A DNA stretch of 64,000 nt from Alkanindiges hydrocarboniclasticus (GCF_001982605.1 NZ_MLCN01000023.1:1-64000); one strand, 5' to 3'; positions 30,928 to 40,924 are shown, counted from the stretch's first letter. Notes: generated from the sequence alone by a model not told the origin. A program made the numbers and translations.

Positions 30928-31344
30928 TTACTGGCCTGTCATATTGGTTGTGCCTGACATACTGCCTGTACCGGACATGTCAGTAGACATATTGCCGCTT
31001 GGGCCAATGTTTTTAAATGCCAGCGCACATTTACCAGCAACTTGCTTGCCATCCACCGTGGCCGTTACTGAAGAATTGGCCTGACCACTACAAGCCTGAT
31101 CTGCTTCCATAGGGTCAATGTTACGCACATTGCGCGAATTAGGAACATAGCGATATTCACAGGTGCCGTTAAAAATTACCCCATTCATGGCCATGGACAC
31201 CGGAGCACCCTGTGACTTGCCACGGCAAACTTGCTGAAGTTTGGACGGATTGTACTGGAATGTTTCACCCATAGGGGCTGCCTGTGCACTGCTTACTGCA
31301 ACACTGCCCAACATCGCAATACCAACAAGTACTGGTAGTTTCAT
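30928..31344 (-). CDS. Secreted small cysteine-containing protein (unknown function)
   Basis: I do not recognise this 138-residue protein. A clear Sec signal peptide (MKLPVLVGIAMLGSVAVSSAQA, likely cleaved before AP) leads to a mature part with four Cys that could form two disulfides in the periplasm (CRGKSQG, GTCEYRY, QACSGQA, GKCALAF). The tail is low-complexity Ser/Gly/Met/Thr. The ATG is preceded by GAGGTAAGG, a good ribosome site. It is flanked by terminators on both sides, so it is monocistronic. Confidence 0.8.
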   Translation of the reverse strand: MKLPVLVGIAMLGSVAVSSAQAAPMGETFQYNPSKLQQVCRGKSQGAPVSMAMNGVIFNGTCEYRYVPNSRNVRNIDPMEADQACSGQANSSVTATVDGKQVAGKCALAFKNIGPSGNMSTDMSGTGSMSGTTNMTGQ

Positions 31345-31509
31345 TGTGCCTTACCTCGTTATTAATATGGTGTAAACAGCCTAAGGCCATAAAGCATGGG
31401 CTTCAACCCGCTAAAGTTTTAAAAAAGTAAACTAATAAGCTGAAATGATTATAATTTGTGAGATCGTGAAAAGTTATATGTCCAGCATGGCAAAGCTTAT
31501 CTCAAATAC

Positions 31510-31542
31510 AAAAAAGCGAAGCCGGGAATAGCTTCGCTTTTT
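31510..31542 (-). terminator. Terminator after the TIGR04086-like membrane protein gene
   Basis: The stem AAAAGCGAAGC / GCTTCGCTTTT has an eight-base loop, and on the minus strand it runs into a stretch of T. Confidence 0.82.
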
Positions 31543-31583
31543 AACAGGTTGTTGCCTGCTAAGGATTAACCCTTATCCCCGTA

Positions 31584-32585
31584 TTAGTGGTTACGGGTTG
31601 TAGTTACGCGGGTAGTTTCTACAGTGCGGATTGCCATGCGGCCACCAATGGCAGCAGCAATTGCACCCAGCAGTGAGGCAATAAAGGCCCACATTGCCGC
31701 TTTGGCAGCAGTTTCAGCAGCCTGTTCAGCCGCTTGACGGGCTTTGGCTTCAGCCGCTTTTAATTGCTGGCGAGCAGTCTGGTAAGTACCAATCCAGCCA
31801 TCCACAGTACGCTCGGCTTCAGCCTGCGTTTGACCACGGGCAACCAGTACGTTTACCATGGCTTCACGGTCAACAGCCTGTACGGTATCCTGACCTTCGC
31901 GGAACAGGTTTTGCAGCAACTGGTCTACGTTGGCATTTTGCTGTGCAGGTGCCGTATTGGCATTGGCCTGAGCGGTAGTGGCTGTATCATCAGCTACATC
32001 TTCAGCTTGCGCGCGCAGGTTTTCAGGTTGTAACTCTGGCTTGCCGGTCTGGCGCAACAGGGTTTCAGCTTGCTGGCGGATATTGTCCAGATTAAATCCA
32101 TTGCTACGCATGGCCTCATCTGGTGAATCATTATTGGCAGCAGCAGTCACCGCTGCAGTAGTACCCAGTGCAAGACCATGGCCAACCATGGTGCCGACAC
32201 CAGTCACTACACGGCCCATAGCAGTGGTAATCAGCAAAGTAGACAGTGCCCATACCATAGCACCATGCATTAGCCCATCAGCTGGCGTACCGTTTGCCAG
32301 TCTGCCGCTTACCCAGCCACCAATAAACATGGCAATAATGGAAGTAATTGTCCACCAGATCAGGCCACCGGTAGCCAGTCCATCCATAGGATTCGCTTCA
32401 CTGGCCGGATTAATGGTGGTCATGCCAATGGCTGTACCCAGCAGCATTAACAGTACCTGAACGGCCAGGGCAACGGCAGTACCTGCAAGAATCGCACCCC
32501 ACGAAACGCGGTTGTACCACAATGGCATATCACTCACCGTTACACGGTCATGATGAACATTGGTATGTTGATTTGGAGTTTCCAT
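31584..32585 (-). CDS. Membrane protein with YrzE/TIGR04086-like N-terminal region
   Basis: This 333-residue protein begins with a hydrophilic stretch and then three to four transmembrane helices (WGAILAGTAVALAVQVLLML, GLIWWTITSIIAMFIGGWVSG, GAMVWALSTLLITTAMG). The GGWVSGRLANG-type loop recalls TIGR04086/YrzE-like membrane families. The middle is a Gln/Ala-rich soluble region with amphipathic helices (about 155-290), and a final transmembrane helix (AAMWAFIASLLGAIAAAIGG) lies near the C-terminus. Related proteins occur in Acinetobacter without known function. A stress or envelope role is possible but unsupported. It starts after GGATGATG. Confidence 0.75.
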   Translation of the reverse strand: METPNQHTNVHHDRVTVSDMPLWYNRVSWGAILAGTAVALAVQVLLMLLGTAIGMTTINPASEANPMDGLATGGLIWWTITSIIAMFIGGWVSGRLANGTPADGLMHGAMVWALSTLLITTAMGRVVTGVGTMVGHGLALGTTAAVTAAANNDSPDEAMRSNGFNLDNIRQQAETLLRQTGKPELQPENLRAQAEDVADDTATTAQANANTAPAQQNANVDQLLQNLFREGQDTVQAVDREAMVNVLVARGQTQAEAERTVDGWIGTYQTARQQLKAAEAKARQAAEQAAETAAKAAMWAFIASLLGAIAAAIGGRMAIRTVETTRVTTTRNH

Positions 32586-33302
32586 AAGTCATCATCCATC
32601 GGTCAAATAAATTAAGAAGGTAAAATTAATTTAACGCATTGAATTACGACAACAATGTTTTAGTTTTGGGGCGAAACGTTAAGAAAATGTTTCAAAAGGG
32701 CTGCCTGTAACACATGCTTACTTTTTGAAGGTTTAGCATTACATTTTGAAATAGTTGAGTTAAACAGTAACTGGATAATACGAATAGCTCTAATAAAATG
32801 ATTTAAGAAAGGCAGGAAACATTTCAATAGAACTATTTGAAATAAAACGATGCACTTATAAAGCGTTAACGATATAGAGGCTGGTTTAATACGTTACTGT
32901 ATAAGAATAAAATTGAAATCAATTTTTTTTAGAATAAAAATTAAAAATAACGGCTGGCCCTGCTTGCGCATGTGAGAGTTTCAGGCCAGCCGCCAAGATT
33001 TGCTGCCCATTCCAGAAGAATGGATGCCACAACAAATAAAAGAGCCCTATATCAGGATGCCATCGATGACACAGAGCAAAATCAAACAAATCTAGAGGTG
33101 ATTCCCTTATATAACGCCACAAGTACACAAAGGGTTGACAGCCTTTTGCAGAAAATAAAAAATATTTTTATGAATGATGAATAAGACACTGAATAAAGCC
33201 ATGAATTAACAAAACACAGAAATATTCATTGGTGGAAAGCCATCATTGTTTTTTATACTCGCAGCCTGTTATAAAACAATGAAGACGCAGGATGTTTGCT
33301 TA
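32586..33302. other. Long intergenic region with an orphan hairpin
   Basis: About 700 AT-rich bases lie between the divergent membrane-protein gene and dsbD. No convincing gene is seen. The region holds the orphan hairpin at 32951-32992 and a short plus-strand frame at 33020-33184 (54 codons, no good ribosome site). A TATACT box at 33254-33259 could serve as the dsbD -10, with a poor -35 (TTGGTG, 19-bp spacer). Confidence 0.5.
32951..32992 (-). terminator. Orphan intrinsic-terminator-like hairpin
   Basis: A perfect nine-base stem (CGGCTGGCC / GGCCAGCCG) is followed, on the minus strand only, by TTATTTTTAATTTTTATTC. It looks like a minus-strand terminator, yet no minus-strand gene ends here, so it may close a small RNA or an antisense transcript. 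Confidence 0.5.
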
Positions 33303-35426
33303 ATGTTGTTAAAAACCGGGTTTGGCGGGCTGGCCTTGAGGCTACTGGTGGTTTTGGCTTGTACGACGATTTACAGCACAGGCTGGGCTGAGTCGCCAGC
33401 AGCGCCATCCACTGAAAATAACACCTCAGTGCCTGCATCTGGTGTATTTGGCCAGAATAACAATAGTGGTTCGTTTGGCCGTTCCAAGACATTGCTGGGC
33501 CAGCAGGCTGGCAAACCAGCATTTTTATCGGCAACACAGGCCTTTCAGTTTACTGCCCTGCAAGCTGCCGACAAGGTCATTATTGAGGCCAACGTAGTAC
33601 CGGGACATTATTTGTACCAGCAGCGTTTTGCTGTTCAGGCTAGCTCTGGCTTAACCGTGGGTAAAATTAGCTTTAACCAGCAGCCAGAATTTGAAAATGA
33701 TCCTGAATTTGGTCGTGTGCCGGTATTTCATCAGGATGTAAGTCTGACGGTTCCTGTGCAGGGTAGTGGCACACTTACGCTGAGCTGGCAGGGCTGTGCC
33801 AAGGCTGGTGTCTGCTATCCGCCAGAGCAGTTTCAAACCCGCATCATCAATGCCAAGCCTGCCACTAAAACTGACACTCAAAAAGACAAGGCTTCTTCAG
33901 TTCAAGCTAATGCAAAGGCCGATATTGCAACAGCCCAGACCAATAAAACCCAGCCAGCAGTACCCGATACGCCAGCTATAACCTCAACAAATAATGCCAA
34001 GGCGCAAACAGCTTTAGAGAGTAAAACTAATGTAAAGGTCACTGCATTAGGTGATGCCCCGCCGATTGTGGCAACGCCATTGCCAGAAATGCTGCCAGCT
34101 ACAAGTGCGCATGCCGAAACTGCAACTACCATAACGCCAAATCAGCCTGCGCCTATCAGCTCAGTCAATAGCATGATCAGCGATCCATTTGGTTTGGCAG
34201 ACCATACTTTACTGGCATTGGGCCTGTTATTTCTGGCGGGTCTGGGTTTGGCCTTTACCCCGTGCGTGTTACCTATGCTGCCCATTGTGGCCAATCTGGT
34301 GGCCACCCAGCATCGCCGTTCAGCAGGGCACGGCTTTTTACTGGCCGCGGCTTATGCGGTTGGGGTAGCTTGTAGCTATGCGCTACTGGGCGCGCTAATA
34401 GCAGCGTTTGGCCATCAGATTAACCTGATTGCATGGTCACAGCATCCTGCCATTCTGATTGGTTTTGCCGTGATTTTTGTATTGCTGGCCCTGCACAGTT
34501 TTGAGCTGTTTGAATTGCGCCTGCCTGCTTTTATCCGTGGCCGTATCGAAAAGGTTGGGCAATATGGTCAGGCCAGCAAATGGTCGGGCAGTATTTTTGG
34601 CTGCTGGGTGGCTGGTTTTTTCTCAGCATTAATTGTATCGCCATGCTTATCTGCGCCGCTGGCTGGTGTTTTGCTATCGGTATCTACAGTGGGAAATCCA
34701 TGGCTGGGTGCCCTGTCATTATTTTGTCTGGGCTTGGGGCTGGGTGTGCCACTCATGATTCTGGGCGCAACCGAAGGGCGCTTTTTACCCAAAGCAGGCA
34801 ATTGGCTCAACTGGGTACGTCGCGGTTTTGGCTTACTACTATTTGCCGTCGCACTGATTTTACTTAATCGGGTTTTTGTTAGCCCATGGATGCTGCTGCT
34901 ATGGGCGGTGTTAAGCGTATTTTTTGCCCTGTGGCTTTGGTACTGGGCGGGTCGTGGTGGAATGCTGACCAAGGCACTGGGCATTGTGGTAGGCATCTGG
35001 GCTGCCATGCAGGTGATTGGTGCAGGCCTTGGTGCAACCGATCCATTACGGCCATTAGCACCGCTGTTGCAAAAAAACAGTACGCCACAGTCAGTAAAAG
35101 TCATTTATACCACCGCGCAATTATCGCAGTATCAGCAACAGCATCCACGCTTGCTGGTTGAGCTAACAGCAGACTGGTGCATTGCCTGCAAAATTGTTGA
35201 ACGTGAGCTGTTTTTGCAAAATCCGGTGCCTGAATTACAGGACTGGACACGGGTCAAACTTGATGTAACGCAAACCAATGCAGACAGCCGTGCTGTGCTA
35301 AAAAACCTTAACCTGTTTGGGCCACCGGCCATTTTGCTGTACCAGAATGGCCAACTGGTGGAACAGGTACTGGGTGAACCCACGCGTGATGAATTTCAGC
35401 AAATCTTGCAGCAGCGTGCCCATTAA
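33303..35426 (+). CDS. dsbD: Thiol:disulfide interchange protein DsbD
   Basis: DsbD carries electrons from cytoplasmic thioredoxin across the inner membrane to periplasmic DsbC/DsbG and cytochrome-c maturation proteins. The 707-residue protein has a signal peptide, the periplasmic alpha domain with redox Cys165 and Cys171 (in GCAKAGVCYPP), eight transmembrane helices containing Cys321 (TPCVLPM) and Cys448 (SPCLSAP), and the C-terminal thioredoxin-like domain with Cys626-Ile-Ala-Cys629. Between alpha and beta domains is an unusually long Thr/Ala/Lys/Gln-rich linker (about 190-290). The start at 33303 has AGGA ten bases upstream; an ATG at 33279 is the alternative. Confidence 0.95.
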   Translation: MLLKTGFGGLALRLLVVLACTTIYSTGWAESPAAPSTENNTSVPASGVFGQNNNSGSFGRSKTLLGQQAGKPAFLSATQAFQFTALQAADKVIIEANVVPGHYLYQQRFAVQASSGLTVGKISFNQQPEFENDPEFGRVPVFHQDVSLTVPVQGSGTLTLSWQGCAKAGVCYPPEQFQTRIINAKPATKTDTQKDKASSVQANAKADIATAQTNKTQPAVPDTPAITSTNNAKAQTALESKTNVKVTALGDAPPIVATPLPEMLPATSAHAETATTITPNQPAPISSVNSMISDPFGLADHTLLALGLLFLAGLGLAFTPCVLPMLPIVANLVATQHRRSAGHGFLLAAAYAVGVACSYALLGALIAAFGHQINLIAWSQHPAILIGFAVIFVLLALHSFELFELRLPAFIRGRIEKVGQYGQASKWSGSIFGCWVAGFFSALIVSPCLSAPLAGVLLSVSTVGNPWLGALSLFCLGLGLGVPLMILGATEGRFLPKAGNWLNWVRRGFGLLLFAVALILLNRVFVSPWMLLLWAVLSVFFALWLWYWAGRGGMLTKALGIVVGIWAAMQVIGAGLGATDPLRPLAPLLQKNSTPQSVKVIYTTAQLSQYQQQHPRLLVELTADWCIACKIVERELFLQNPVPELQDWTRVKLDVTQTNADSRAVLKNLNLFGPPAILLYQNGQLVEQVLGEPTRDEFQQILQQRAH

Positions 35427-35513
35427 GAGTGCTAATCGGTATTAAGCTGCCTTGGTGCAGTAGCGTTAAGCAAAAATCGTTTCCCACCCTTCCATCATAC
35501 AAGGAACTTAGCA

Positions 35514-36137
35514 ATGGAGAAAACACTGGACTTCTGGTTTGAATATGCCAGTCCTTATTCTTATCCGGCAGCCATGCGGGTAGAGCAACTGGCTGCGCAA
35601 GCCGGGGTTAAAGTACGCTGGCGGGTGTTTTTACTGGGTGCTGTATTTCAGCAGTATGGCTGGAAAACCACGCCTAACGAGCTTTTTCCAGCTAAGGGAA
35701 ATTACATGTGGCACGACATGCAGCGTATTTGTGCCAGCCTGAATATGCCGTATCAGAGACCATCTACTTTTCCACGCAATGGTATGCTGGCTGCACGGAT
35801 CTCTGCCAATTATGCCCAAAGCCCGTGGATTGGAGATTTTGTCCGCAACGTGTATCAAGCCAATTTTGCCGATGATCAGGATATTGGCAATAGCGAACTG
35901 ATTGCACAAATTCTGGAAAAACTGGGCCAGAACAGTGAACAGATTATTGCCGAAGCCAACAGTGATGACGGCAAGCAAAAATTAAAGCAGCAAACCCAGC
36001 AGGCATTGCAGCAGGATGTGTTCGGCGCGCCCTTCATGATGGTGGGTAATGAGCCGTTCTGGGGCAATGACCGACTGGAACAGGCGATTTATTTTGCCGC
36101 ACATGGCAAGTTGCCAGCCAGCGTGACATTACATTAA
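35514..36137 (+). CDS. 2-hydroxychromene-2-carboxylate isomerase family (DsbA-like/kappa GST)
   Basis: This 207-residue thioredoxin-fold protein has the family active site DFWFEYASPYSYPA, where Ser13 replaces the catalytic Cys of DsbA and activates glutathione. The C-terminal GAPFMMVGNEPFWGNDRLE motif (cis-Pro loop and FWG-D-RLE) is diagnostic of the HCCA-isomerase/kappa-GST group. It probably acts as a glutathione-dependent isomerase or transferase; the native substrate is unknown. AAGGAA precedes the ATG. Its 3' end overlaps the convergent thiO by nine bases. It follows dsbD by 87 bp, though a functional link is not evident. Confidence 0.9.
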   Translation: MEKTLDFWFEYASPYSYPAAMRVEQLAAQAGVKVRWRVFLLGAVFQQYGWKTTPNELFPAKGNYMWHDMQRICASLNMPYQRPSTFPRNGMLAARISANYAQSPWIGDFVRNVYQANFADDQDIGNSELIAQILEKLGQNSEQIIAEANSDDGKQKLKQQTQQALQQDVFGAPFMMVGNEPFWGNDRLEQAIYFAAHGKLPASVTLH

Positions 36138-37270
36138 TTTAAACGGCTGGTTTTGGCCTAAACGGTTGGCAGGCAGGTAAGCTGTCGGGTCAACCATTAA
36201 TGTTTCACCCAGCATTTGCTGCTTTAAAAGCCGGGCAGAAGCGGGTGCCATCACCAGTCCATTTCTAAAATGTCCGCAATTCAGCCATAAGTTGCTTTGC
36301 TGTGAAGTCTGTCCAAGGGGCGCCTGACCAATATAAGGCACCCCATCCGGCACGCTAGGCCGCAAGCCCGCCCATGCATGAACACGAGGCATGTCCTGTA
36401 ACTCAGGAGCCAGCCGATAAGCGGTTTGCTGAAGTTTTAGTCCGGTTTCAATATTTACATCGGTATTAAACCCCACGTCGTCGGTACTGGAACCACAGAC
36501 AATATGTCCATCCAGCCGGGGAATCAGATAAATACCTTGGTGCATCACCATGGTCGGCAGCCATTGGGCGGGTGCCTTGAATAATATCATTTGTCCCTGA
36601 ATGGGCTTAACCGGCACTTGCCAGTCAAACTGTTCACTCAGCAAACCAGACCATGCACCTGTGGCAATGACATACTGATCTGCCTGCCAGCGCTTGCCAT
36701 GCTCATCCACGACAGCGCTAATGCGATTATTTTTAATGTCAAAACGCTGTACTGTAGTAAACGCCTGCATATTGACATTCGGTTGCAGTTTTAAAAATGC
36801 AATCAGGGTCTTGAGCAGGCGAGGATTACGAATATTGGCCAGTTCGGGAAACCACAAACCTTGGGAAATACTGGAATTTAATCTTGGGTTAATGCTGTGC
36901 AGTGCTGAATCAGTTAACAATTGTGCCGTTTGCTGTGGATCATGGTCATGCGCCGCCCAGCCAAGGCCAGTATTAAAATCAGCTTCATCCAGAATTAGCA
37001 TGCCAGACGGATTAATTTCAATATCCAGCCCGGTGGCCTGTTGCAGCAGCGGTTGCCATTGCTGGTACATGGCTTTGCCAAAACGTGCCAACCCATTAAC
37101 TGCATCCGGGTAAAGCCAGGGATACATGGTTGACAAAATGCCACCGCCTGCCCATGAGGCGGCCTGCCCAAAATCCTGCTTGTCCAGTAAGGTGACTTCG
37201 CAGCCTGCCTGTGACAGCTCTAGCGCAGTAAGCAGGCCAATAACTCCGCCACCAATAATCAGTACCTTCA

Positions 37271-37271
<1 letters not shown>
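36129..37271 (-). CDS. thiO: Glycine oxidase ThiO-like FAD-dependent oxidoreductase
   Basis: This 380-residue flavoprotein of the D-amino-acid oxidase fold has the N-terminal dinucleotide motif GGGVIGL (7-13), ASWAGGGILS contacting FAD, and the C-terminal AGLRPSVPDGVPYIG followed by NCGHFRNGLVMAPASA. These match ThiO, which oxidises glycine to iminoglycine for the thiazole ring of thiamine. Other thi genes are not in the window. Its start overlaps the hemB stop as TAATG, indicating translational coupling. If it is not ThiO itself, a related DadA-like amino-acid oxidase is the alternative. Confidence 0.87.
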
Positions 37272-38347
<1,076 letters not shown>

Positions 38348-38569
38348 TTAATGTTGGCATTAATTGCAGTTGTGTTTAAGCCAGTCGCCATTATTTTTGC
38401 AAGTGGTTAAAACTATTGGTGAATTCAGGAGTTGCAGATTTTGTTCCAGTGAAACCCTCACCATTAAAGGCCGGTTCAATGCTGTTTAATTAACCTGTTA
38501 TGGGTTTAAATCACTTTTAGTTGTAAACAGCGCTACAACCTATTGGCATCATATTGAAACAACATCAAC

Positions 38570-38737
38570 TTAAATCAGATCAATAAAAATATAAGCCACT
38601 ACCAAAGCAATCAGGATAATATTACTAATAATAAAAATCCGGCCAGTCCCTCCGACTGTAGCAGCATCACACTCGCGGCAATAACCCGCATCCAGCTCTT
38701 TACCACATTTATTGCACAGTTCAGATTTAATCTTCAC
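38570..38737 (-). CDS. Small zinc-ribbon, tail-anchored membrane protein
   Basis: This 55-residue microprotein starts at a GTG (38737) with an excellent GGAG site eight bases upstream; an upstream ATG (38764) has no such site. It begins with a CxxC...CxxC zinc ribbon (LCNKCGKELDAGYCRECD) and ends with one hydrophobic helix (IFIISNIILIALVVAYIFI) that would place the ribbon in the cytoplasm as a C-tail-anchored protein. Similar zinc-ribbon/transmembrane proteins are common but uncharacterised. It may be an adaptor or regulator of a membrane complex; this is inference. Confidence 0.7.
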   Translation of the reverse strand: MKIKSELCNKCGKELDAGYCRECDAATVGGTGRIFIISNIILIALVVAYIFIDLI

Positions 38738-38987
38738 GGGGTTGGCTCCAGTTGATGCACCCATTAACCAGATTAAGAGCGGCTTAATAATTTCACCTTA
38801 CGGGGGTTATTAATTATTCAACAGCAGAAAAATGTGACCCTTCGGGCAATTGAGTAAATTGACGTAATTTGATGTAGTTTTTTTCAAAATTACGGGATTA
38901 AAAGTAAACTTTAAAAACAGTAAGTGATTTCGAATATCATCTTTAAATATAATCTTTGTTTAATTTATCTAAAAAATAAATAAGCAG

Positions 38988-39015
38988 TTGATAGGCGTTA
39001 AACCCACAATATAGT
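38988..39015 (+). promoter_or_regulatory. Promoter of the BLUF-like gene
   Basis: A TTGATA -35 box (38988-38993) and a TATAGT -10 box (39010-39015) are separated by 16 bp. They lie about 50 bp upstream of the ATG at 39067. The rest of the 329-bp region between this gene and the divergent zinc-ribbon gene is AT-rich, with nothing else recognised. Confidence 0.55.
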
Positions 39016-39066
39016 AAGATTGCGGCGCGGTAAAACCCTTAACCCAGCCATGCATCAAGAGAGAAA

Positions 39067-39654
39067 ATGCAAAAATACCAACAGGTTGTCTTTGTCAGCA
39101 CTATTAATGATGCCAGTCCGCTGGTTAAGCGGGATATTTTAAGTCAGTTTAACGAAGATGCCATGACTTACTTCCAGCGGGGGGACATTACAGGCCTGCT
39201 GTTTTATGGTAATGATCATTTTTTCCATTATTTTGAAAGCGATGCAAAGCGCATGGAACAGCTTAAGGCTGATGTGCTGGCGTATCCGCATCATCATAAT
39301 CAGCAATTAATCTACAATGAAAAAGCGCCGCAAAAGAAATTTAATAGCTGGCAAATGAAATACACCCAGAATGATCCACTGGTTCAGGCTTTTTTTGCCC
39401 GCCATGGCTGGGAACGTTTTGATCCTTATCTGCTGCAAGGCGAATTGCTGGATGAGTTTATGGCCATTGTCATGACTTATGCTGATTCCAGCGAATTAAT
39501 TACAGGCAGGCCTGCGGTTAGCGTAGCGGAAAAGCATGCCAGTTTTCGGCATTATATGCTGGGCACGCTGGCCCTGATTGGTGTTGCATGGCTGGTATTT
39601 ATGATATTAAGCCATCTTGGCTATATTAATTTTTCACTACTTTACTATCAGTAG
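39067..39654 (+). CDS. Degenerate BLUF-like domain protein with C-terminal transmembrane helix
   Basis: Residues 1-100 align by eye with BLUF blue-light sensors: VVFVST at the first strand, the diagnostic DITGLLFYGNDHFF core and the closing FNSWQMK. But the flavin photochemistry residues are lost. The strand-1 Tyr is Phe9, the core Gln is His54, and the conserved Asn pair before the ITG motif is Tyr-Phe. The domain is followed by a linker and a transmembrane helix (about 160-183, MLGTLALIGVAWLVFMIL), ending in SLLYYQ. It may thus be a light-insensitive, membrane-tethered BLUF fold protein, or bind another ligand. GAGAG precedes the ATG. Confidence 0.72.
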   Translation: MQKYQQVVFVSTINDASPLVKRDILSQFNEDAMTYFQRGDITGLLFYGNDHFFHYFESDAKRMEQLKADVLAYPHHHNQQLIYNEKAPQKKFNSWQMKYTQNDPLVQAFFARHGWERFDPYLLQGELLDEFMAIVMTYADSSELITGRPAVSVAEKHASFRHYMLGTLALIGVAWLVFMILSHLGYINFSLLYYQ

Positions 39655-39694
39655 CGGTTAAATCCCGGTCAACAATTGCTTATCAGGATGACCC

Positions 39695-39720
39695 AAGGCC
39701 CGCGTTAAACGGGCCTTTTT
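39695..39720 (+). terminator. Terminator after the BLUF-like gene
   Basis: The stem AAGGCCCG / CGGGCCTT encloses a seven-base loop and ends in five T. Confidence 0.82.
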
Positions 39721-39747
39721 GCTGGATTTTTTAAAAGTAGTGCTGGG

Positions 39748-40047
39748 TTAACTGGCTTTTTTGAGCAGTCGCCGGGTGATTTTAACCAGTCGCGCAGTGG
39801 CAGGCTGCCCAAAAGCAAGAAGATAGTTTATAGATTTGTCTTGCTGGCTAGCACTGGCTTCTAGCTTGCCCACTTCACGGGCCCGTTCCAGCATATCCAC
39901 CACTTCATGAAAAGACAGCATCACCTGATCATCATCACAAAATGGATAACGCACATTCAGGTTGCATTCAGGATCAAATTCGGTTTTGTGTAGCCGGTTT
40001 GGAATAAGACTTACCGCTAACGTCCTGCCTGACAATTTTTTACCCAT
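39748..40047 (-). CDS. Hypothetical protein, unknown family
   Basis: I do not recognise this 99-residue soluble protein. It has a near-perfect AAGGAG ribosome site seven bases before its ATG, which strongly supports expression. The N-terminal half contains a strand-like region with two Cys (FDPECNLNVRYPFCDDDQVML); the C-terminal half is helical and basic (ATARLVKITRRLLKKAS). It is monocistronic, convergent with the BLUF-like gene and divergent from a thioesterase gene. A role in nucleic-acid or regulatory binding is conceivable from the basic tail but unproven. Confidence 0.72.
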   Translation of the reverse strand: MGKKLSGRTLAVSLIPNRLHKTEFDPECNLNVRYPFCDDDQVMLSFHEVVDMLERAREVGKLEASASQQDKSINYLLAFGQPATARLVKITRRLLKKAS

Positions 40048-40351
40048 TGCTTTACTCCTTCTTGAAGTAAATTAATAAGGCCAATGGATAGTTTATACCA
40101 GCCCATTGCTGCACAATAACGTCACAGAATGACGCTAAACTGACAGGGTAAATGCTAGGATAAATGATATTAATAGGCTGTATTTAAGCCTAAAAAACAC
40201 TCCAAAAACCAGAAAATACAAGATAGGATAAAAATTATTGAAAATAACTAAATAAATTTCAGTCAGTTAAAATTTAAATTAGAGAGTTTTAAATTGTGAT
40301 GAAGTTTACATTACAATACCGCCTCTTGTGAGCCAACATTGCGGAATTTTC
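40048..40351. other. Divergent intergenic region
   Basis: The 304 bases between the hypothetical gene and the thioesterase gene are AT-rich. A small inverted repeat CGTCA-N5-TGACG lies at 40120-40134. A TACAAT box (40312-40317) could be the thioesterase -10, but no good -35 is seen. Confidence 0.4.
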
Positions 40352-40924
40352 ATGTCGGAACAATCTAATTCTTCATCAATAGCTGAAGCGCATCAGCAGC
40401 CTCAATCTGTTCCTGTTCAGCAGGCGGCACCAGCGCATAAAAGTAGCTGGACCGGCGACATTACCACTACCGGGGTAATCAAGATTGATGTGGTGTTGCA
40501 ACAGCTTTGCCGTGCCTTTAATACCTCACCGTTTTTTCATCATCTGAACATGAAAATGGTACTGGACGGGCAGGACATCAAGTGCATTGTAGACATGGAT
40601 GATAGCCTGATTGGCAATGTGGCTTTTCAGATTCTGCATGGCGGTGTGGCCGCGACACTCCTGGATAGTATTGGCGGCATTGTGGCCATGGGTGAGTTAT
40701 ACAAGCGTGCGGACAAGGATCATATTGCCGATACGGTGAAAAAGGTAACCCGGCTGGCTACTGTTGATATGCGGATTGACTATATTGCACCAGGCCGTGG
40801 CAGGCAGTTTATTGGTTCAGCCGAAGTATTGCGCATGGGACGCAAGGGCTGTACCACACGCATGAATATGCACAATGATGAAGGCAAGCTCATTGCTACT
40901 GGCATTGCCTCTTATGCCTATTAG
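40352..40924 (+). CDS. Hotdog-fold thioesterase family protein (YigI/PaaI-like)
   Basis: This 190-residue protein has a disordered Ser/Gln/Ala-rich N-terminus (1-35) and a hotdog domain with the active-site segment QILHGGVAATLLDSIGG. An extended central loop with KRADKDHIADTVKK precedes ATVDMRIDYIAPGRG. The layout matches the YigI-type thioesterase family. The ATG at 40352 has a GCGGAA site eight bases upstream; a GTG at 40328 is a weaker alternative. A role in acyl-CoA hydrolysis is likely, substrate unknown. The YkgJ-like gene follows 36 bp downstream and may share the transcript. Confidence 0.86.
   Translation: MSEQSNSSSIAEAHQQPQSVPVQQAAPAHKSSWTGDITTTGVIKIDVVLQQLCRAFNTSPFFHHLNMKMVLDGQDIKCIVDMDDSLIGNVAFQILHGGVAATLLDSIGGIVAMGELYKRADKDHIADTVKKVTRLATVDMRIDYIAPGRGRQFIGSAEVLRMGRKGCTTRMNMHNDEGKLIATGIASYAY

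Noticed and set aside
32919-33128. Minus-strand frame of 69 codons spanning the orphan hairpin
   Set aside because: It contains a terminator-like structure and has no ribosome site.
33020-33184. Possible 54-codon plus-strand gene in the dsbD upstream region
   Set aside because: Composition is protein-like, but no convincing ribosome site, promoter or family was seen; left as unsupported.
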